A stretch of DNA of 64,000 bases from Bacteroidales bacterium UBA3289 (lineage in GTDB: Bacteria; Bacteroidota; Bacteroidia; Bacteroidales; UBA932), in the NCBI GenBank assembly GCA_002361625.1, contig DETL01000034.1:140668-204667 (forward strand), in the 5' to 3' direction. A program made the translations under genes and the position numbers. Positions 60,946 through 64,000 of this stretch are shown here, in pieces (the stretch's first letter is position 1; each line of letters starts with the position of its first letter). The notes under the pieces are model-generated. The model did not search any database. It had not been told where the DNA came from and saw only the letters and a list, made by a program, of their open reading frames with translations.

Positions 60946-62688
60946 ATGTTCAAGACCATCTTAAGACAAGTCAAGCAGTACAAGACCGCTTCGCTGCTTA
61001 CTCCGCTTTGGACCACCCTGGAGGTGATCATGGGCGTGCTGATCCCGTATGTGACGGCGTCCATCATCGACAAGGGAATCGGGGCGGGGAGTCTTCCCGA
61101 CGTGTACAAGTACGGCGGGATGATGATCGGGATCGCCATCCTGAGCCTGATTTTCGGTATTCTGGCGGGCCGGTTCGCTGCCTACAGCAGCACCGGCCTC
61201 GCTGCGAACCTGCGCCTGGCGATGTACCGGAACATCCAGCGCTTCTCCTTCTCGGACATCGACAAGTTCTCCACCGCCGGCCTGGTGACGCGGATGACCA
61301 CGGACGTGTCCAGCATCCAGAACGCTTTCCAGATGCTGCTGCGCACCTCGTTCCGCGCGCCGCTGAACATGGTCTCCGCCCTGGCGATGTGCTTCCTCAT
61401 CCATAAGAAGCTGAGTATCATATTCCTGGTGGCGATGGTCATCCTGAGCGTGTTCCTGAGCGTCCTCATTACCCGCGCGGCGAAGCTTTTCAAGCAGATC
61501 CTCCTCCAGGTGGACGCCGTGAACGGCGTAGTGCAGGAGAATGTCGATGCCATCCGCGTCGTGAAGGCCTTCGTCCGGGAGCACCACGAGATGAGCAAGT
61601 TCGACAAGGCTGCCCTCGGCCTGTTCAACCTGAACGTGAAGGCGGAGACGCTCATGGCCCTGAGCGGTCCGGTGATGAACCTCATCGTGAATGCCTGCAT
61701 CATCGCCCTGAGCTGGTATGGCGCGCATTTCATCGTGGAGGGGAGTCTTACCACCGGCCAGCTTACTTCGCTTTTCAGCTACATCATGACGGTCCTGAGT
61801 TCCCTCATGATGTTGTCCATGATCTTCGTCCAGCTCACCCAGAGCGCGGCGAGTGCCGCCCGTATCGCGGAAGTGATTGACGAAGAGCCGGATATGGACA
61901 ATCCTGCGCAGCCGATTGCGACCGTCCCCGACGGAAGCATCGACTTCAATCACGTCTATTTCTCCTACAAGCAGGGCGGCGACTACGCCCTGGAGGACAT
62001 CGACCTGCATATCCGGGCGGGGGAGACCATCGGCCTCATCGGTGGTACCGGCTCCGGTAAATCGTCCCTGGCGAACCTGGTGGCGCGCCTTTATGACGTG
62101 TCCGAGGGATCGGTGGAAGTGGGCGGCATCGATGTCCGGAAATACGACATGCAGGTCCTCCGGAACGAGGTCGCCATGGTGCTCCAGAAGAGCACGCTCT
62201 TCTCCGGGACCATCCTGGAAAACCTCCGCTGGGGAAAGGAGGACGCCACCCTGGAGGAATGCCAGGAAGCCTGCCGGCAGGCCTGTGCCGATGAGTTCAT
62301 CCAGGGCTTTCCGGACGGGTACGACACCGTGATCGACCAGGGCGGAACCAATGTCTCCGGCGGCCAGCGGCAGCGCCTGTGCATCGCCCGGGCGCTCCTG
62401 AAGCACCCGAAGGTGCTGATCCTGGACGATTCCACTTCGGCCGTGGATACGGCGACGGACGCCGCCATCCGGGCAACCTTCAACGCGCGCATCCCCGGGA
62501 CGACCAAACTCATTATCTCCCAGCGCATCCTGTCCATCCAGGAAGCGGACCGCATCATCGTGATGGACAACGGCCGCGTGGTCGCCTTCGATACGCATGA
62601 GAATCTCCTGCGTACCTGCGGCATCTACCAGGAAATCCATGAAATGCAGTCCGGCGGCGGCTCGGGCGACTTTGATGAACCCAAATGA
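60946..62688 (+). CDS. ABC exporter half-transporter (permease-ATPase), first of a pair
   Basis: The 580-residue protein has a six-helix exporter domain (about 1-300) and an ATPase domain with Walker A GGTGSGKSS near 366-374, signature VSGGQRQRL and Walker B VLILDDSTSAVDT. The second-half partner starts ten bases after its stop. The degenerate ...DDST in place of DE at Walker B (aspartate instead of the catalytic glutamate) suggests that this half has the weaker ATP site of a heterodimer. Confidence 0.94.
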   Translation: MFKTILRQVKQYKTASLLTPLWTTLEVIMGVLIPYVTASIIDKGIGAGSLPDVYKYGGMMIGIAILSLIFGILAGRFAAYSSTGLAANLRLAMYRNIQRFSFSDIDKFSTAGLVTRMTTDVSSIQNAFQMLLRTSFRAPLNMVSALAMCFLIHKKLSIIFLVAMVILSVFLSVLITRAAKLFKQILLQVDAVNGVVQENVDAIRVVKAFVREHHEMSKFDKAALGLFNLNVKAETLMALSGPVMNLIVNACIIALSWYGAHFIVEGSLTTGQLTSLFSYIMTVLSSLMMLSMIFVQLTQSAASAARIAEVIDEEPDMDNPAQPIATVPDGSIDFNHVYFSYKQGGDYALEDIDLHIRAGETIGLIGGTGSGKSSLANLVARLYDVSEGSVEVGGIDVRKYDMQVLRNEVAMVLQKSTLFSGTILENLRWGKEDATLEECQEACRQACADEFIQGFPDGYDTVIDQGGTNVSGGQRQRLCIARALLKHPKVLILDDSTSAVDTATDAAIRATFNARIPGTTKLIISQRILSIQEADRIIVMDNGRVVAFDTHENLLRTCGIYQEIHEMQSGGGSGDFDEPK

Positions 62689-62697
62689 TCGACGCTT

Positions 62698-64000
62698 ATG
62701 CCTCCGGGATTCGGTAATATGCGAGGGGGAGGGGACCGCGGACCGCGGGCCGGAGCCTCCCTGCGGGACCTCAAGAAGGACTCCACGGTCTTCCGCCTGT
62801 TCAGGTACATCTTCAAGCACTACAAGGTGAACTTCATCGTGGTGCTCCTGTGCATCCTGGTGGCGTCCCTGACTTCGCTCGCCTCGTCGCTCTTTACGCG
62901 TACGCTCATCGACGATTACATTACACCCATGACAGCTGCGGCGGCGCCGGACTTTGCGCCGCTGGCCGTGGCGCTAACCAAACTCGGCGCCATCATCCTC
63001 GTGGGCATCATCGCCGGCTATGCCCAGTCGCTCATCATGATCCATGTGGGGCAGGGCACCATGCTCAAGATCCGGAAGGACCTGTTCGCGCACATGGAGA
63101 CGCTCCCCCTGCAATACTTTGACAATCATTCGCATGGCGACATCATGTCCGTCTATACGAACGATGTGGACACGCTCCGGCAGGTGGTCGGGAACTCCGT
63201 TCCGAGCCTGTTCCGGTCGCTCGTGACCATCACCGCCACCTTCGTGAGCATGGTCGTCATGAGTGTCCCGCTGGCCATCGTGGCAGCCCTGATGGCTTTT
63301 CTGATGTACAAGGTGACGACGAGCCTCGGGAAGCTGTCCCGGAAGTATTTCGTGGAGCGGCAAAGAAATCTGGGCCGGGTGAACGGATTCATCGAGGAGA
63401 TGGTCTCCGGCCAGAAGGTCGTGAAGGTGTATTGCCATGAGGAAAAGGCCATGGAGCAGTTCGCCGGGCTCAACGAGGAGCTCCGCACCAGCGTCTATAA
63501 CGCCAACAAGATCGGCAACATCATCATGCCCATCAACTCCAACATCGGCAACTTCATGTATGTCCTGCTGGCCATCCTGGGCTCCCTGATCGCGCTGGGC
63601 CATATTCCGGGCGTCGCCCTCACCCTGGGTACCCTGGTTTCTTTCCTCACCCTCCAGCGCAACTTCACCCGTCCGGTCACCCAAATCTCCAACGAGATCA
63701 ACTCCATCGTCATGGCTGCCGCCGGTACGGACCGTCTCTACGCACTCCTGGACGAGGCCTCCGAGGTGGACGCCGGCACCGTCATCCTCGAGAAGGAAGG
63801 GAAGAACGAATGGGCATGGAAGGAATCGAACGGGGCTTCGAGGAAGCTGGAAGGCCTGGTGGAACTGAAGGACGTGGACTTCAGCTATGTCCCTGAGAAA
63901 CAGGTTCTTTTCGACATTACCCTCACGGCCTATCCCGGCCAGAAGATCGCCTTCGTGGGCGGAACCGGGGCGGGGAAGACCACCATCACGAACCTCATCA
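62698..64000 (+). CDS. ABC exporter half-transporter, second of the pair (3' end missing)
   Basis: The frame from the ATG at 62698 is open to the window edge (434 codons). It begins MPPGFGNMRGGGDRGPRAGA, a glycine-rich cytoplasmic tail, then six-helix exporter sequence (NFIVVLLCILVASLTSLAS, DNHSHGDIMSVYTNDVDTLRQ, MPINSNIGNFMYVLLAILGSLIALG). The ATPase domain starts at about residue 380 and reaches Walker A GGTGAGKTT at the very edge. It is the partner of the gene before, as in heterodimeric MdlA-MdlB exporters. Confidence 0.92.
   Translation, partial: MPPGFGNMRGGGDRGPRAGASLRDLKKDSTVFRLFRYIFKHYKVNFIVVLLCILVASLTSLASSLFTRTLIDDYITPMTAAAAPDFAPLAVALTKLGAIILVGIIAGYAQSLIMIHVGQGTMLKIRKDLFAHMETLPLQYFDNHSHGDIMSVYTNDVDTLRQVVGNSVPSLFRSLVTITATFVSMVVMSVPLAIVAALMAFLMYKVTTSLGKLSRKYFVERQRNLGRVNGFIEEMVSGQKVVKVYCHEEKAMEQFAGLNEELRTSVYNANKIGNIIMPINSNIGNFMYVLLAILGSLIALGHIPGVALTLGTLVSFLTLQRNFTRPVTQISNEINSIVMAAAGTDRLYALLDEASEVDAGTVILEKEGKNEWAWKESNGASRKLEGLVELKDVDFSYVPEKQVLFDITLTAYPGQKIAFVGGTGAGKTTITNLI

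Noticed and set aside
60961..62820. Very long open frame on the minus strand opposite the ABC exporter gene (619 codons)
   Set aside because: It mirrors a clear exporter gene in G+C-rich DNA, where antisense frames stay open by codon bias. Its composition (many H, D, R, G, Q) is typical of a shadow frame.
1..64000. tRNA, rRNA genes or a CRISPR array
   Set aside because: No cloverleaf-like or rRNA-like stretch and no regularly spaced short repeats were found on reading; the repeats present are few, long or degenerate.

Overview
The window looks like a chromosomal segment of a Bacteroidota (Bacteroidales-type) genome. Several intergenic regions carry the Bacteroidota -7 promoter box TAnnTTTG (2236, 4417, 14276, 31844, 36053, 43720, 45576, 59473). 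The gene families also fit: a SecB-like chaperone in a toxin-antitoxin setting, LPO_1073/Vpar_1526, WbuC, EpsG-like polymerase and YhcH/YiaL. The two ends (1-2032 and 56476-64000) are visibly G+C-rich housekeeping DNA. Most of the DNA between them is A+T-richer accessory DNA.

Layout. 1-2032: end of a CapD/FlaA1-type sugar dehydratase gene, then rubrerythrin. 2033-11472: an insertion block that starts with a promoter and structured leader (L1). It holds decayed genes, an Abi-alpha (DUF4393) protein, a four-gene operon (zinc-ribbon ABC/SMC-like ATPase, small middle protein, PD-(D/E)xK nuclease, TSPPY DNA methyltransferase) and a DUF4062 protein. 11579-14384: two copies (L2, L3) of a 343-bp structured repeat bracketing a DUF2971 gene and an unknown gene. 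14429-35770: a capsule/O-antigen-type surface polysaccharide locus (rmlA, rmlC, rmlD, flippase, glycosyltransferases, pyruvyltransferase, FrhB-like protein, EpsG-like polymerase, beta-helix protein, ATP-grasp enzyme, initiating sugar transferase, DegT aminotransferase, WbuC cupin, NTP_transf_5 nucleotidyltransferase), with an AbiH gene inside it.

36097-56258: a defence island. It holds a Gabija pair (gajA-gajB) followed directly by an HD plus Hsp90-type ATPase gene; a HEPN-like protein; an AAA ATPase plus PD-(D/E)xK pair; a transposase fragment; a second DUF2971 gene; a nitroreductase; a single-chain ATPase-TOPRIM (OLD/PARIS-like) protein; and a tight six-gene operon (putative toxin, HTH antitoxin, SecB-like chaperone, small membrane protein, LPO_1073-family protein, third DUF2971). 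The last two members before the DUF2971 gene share a 13-residue motif ending in QAGGDI, at the C-terminus of the membrane protein and the N-terminus of the next protein. This operon lies exactly between two ~385-bp direct repeats, each a collapsed NTP_transf_5 gene. Relics of WbuC are scattered in the same island.

56476-64000: aldose epimerase, YhcH/YiaL, a cytidylyltransferase fused to a GHMP-kinase-like domain, a sugar mutarotase, a small lipoprotein, an unusual aspartokinase-like protein and two half-transporter ABC genes, the second cut by the window edge.

Main reading: the polysaccharide locus is an insertion hot spot. Both its upstream leader and its downstream WbuC/NTP_transf_5 tail exist in several decayed copies, and defence-like modules sit between the copies. 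The best candidates for an undescribed system are the direct-repeat-bracketed six-gene operon at 52106-55620 and the ATPase/nuclease/methyltransferase operon at 4440-9449. All calls come from reading the sequence; no database search or structure prediction was run.
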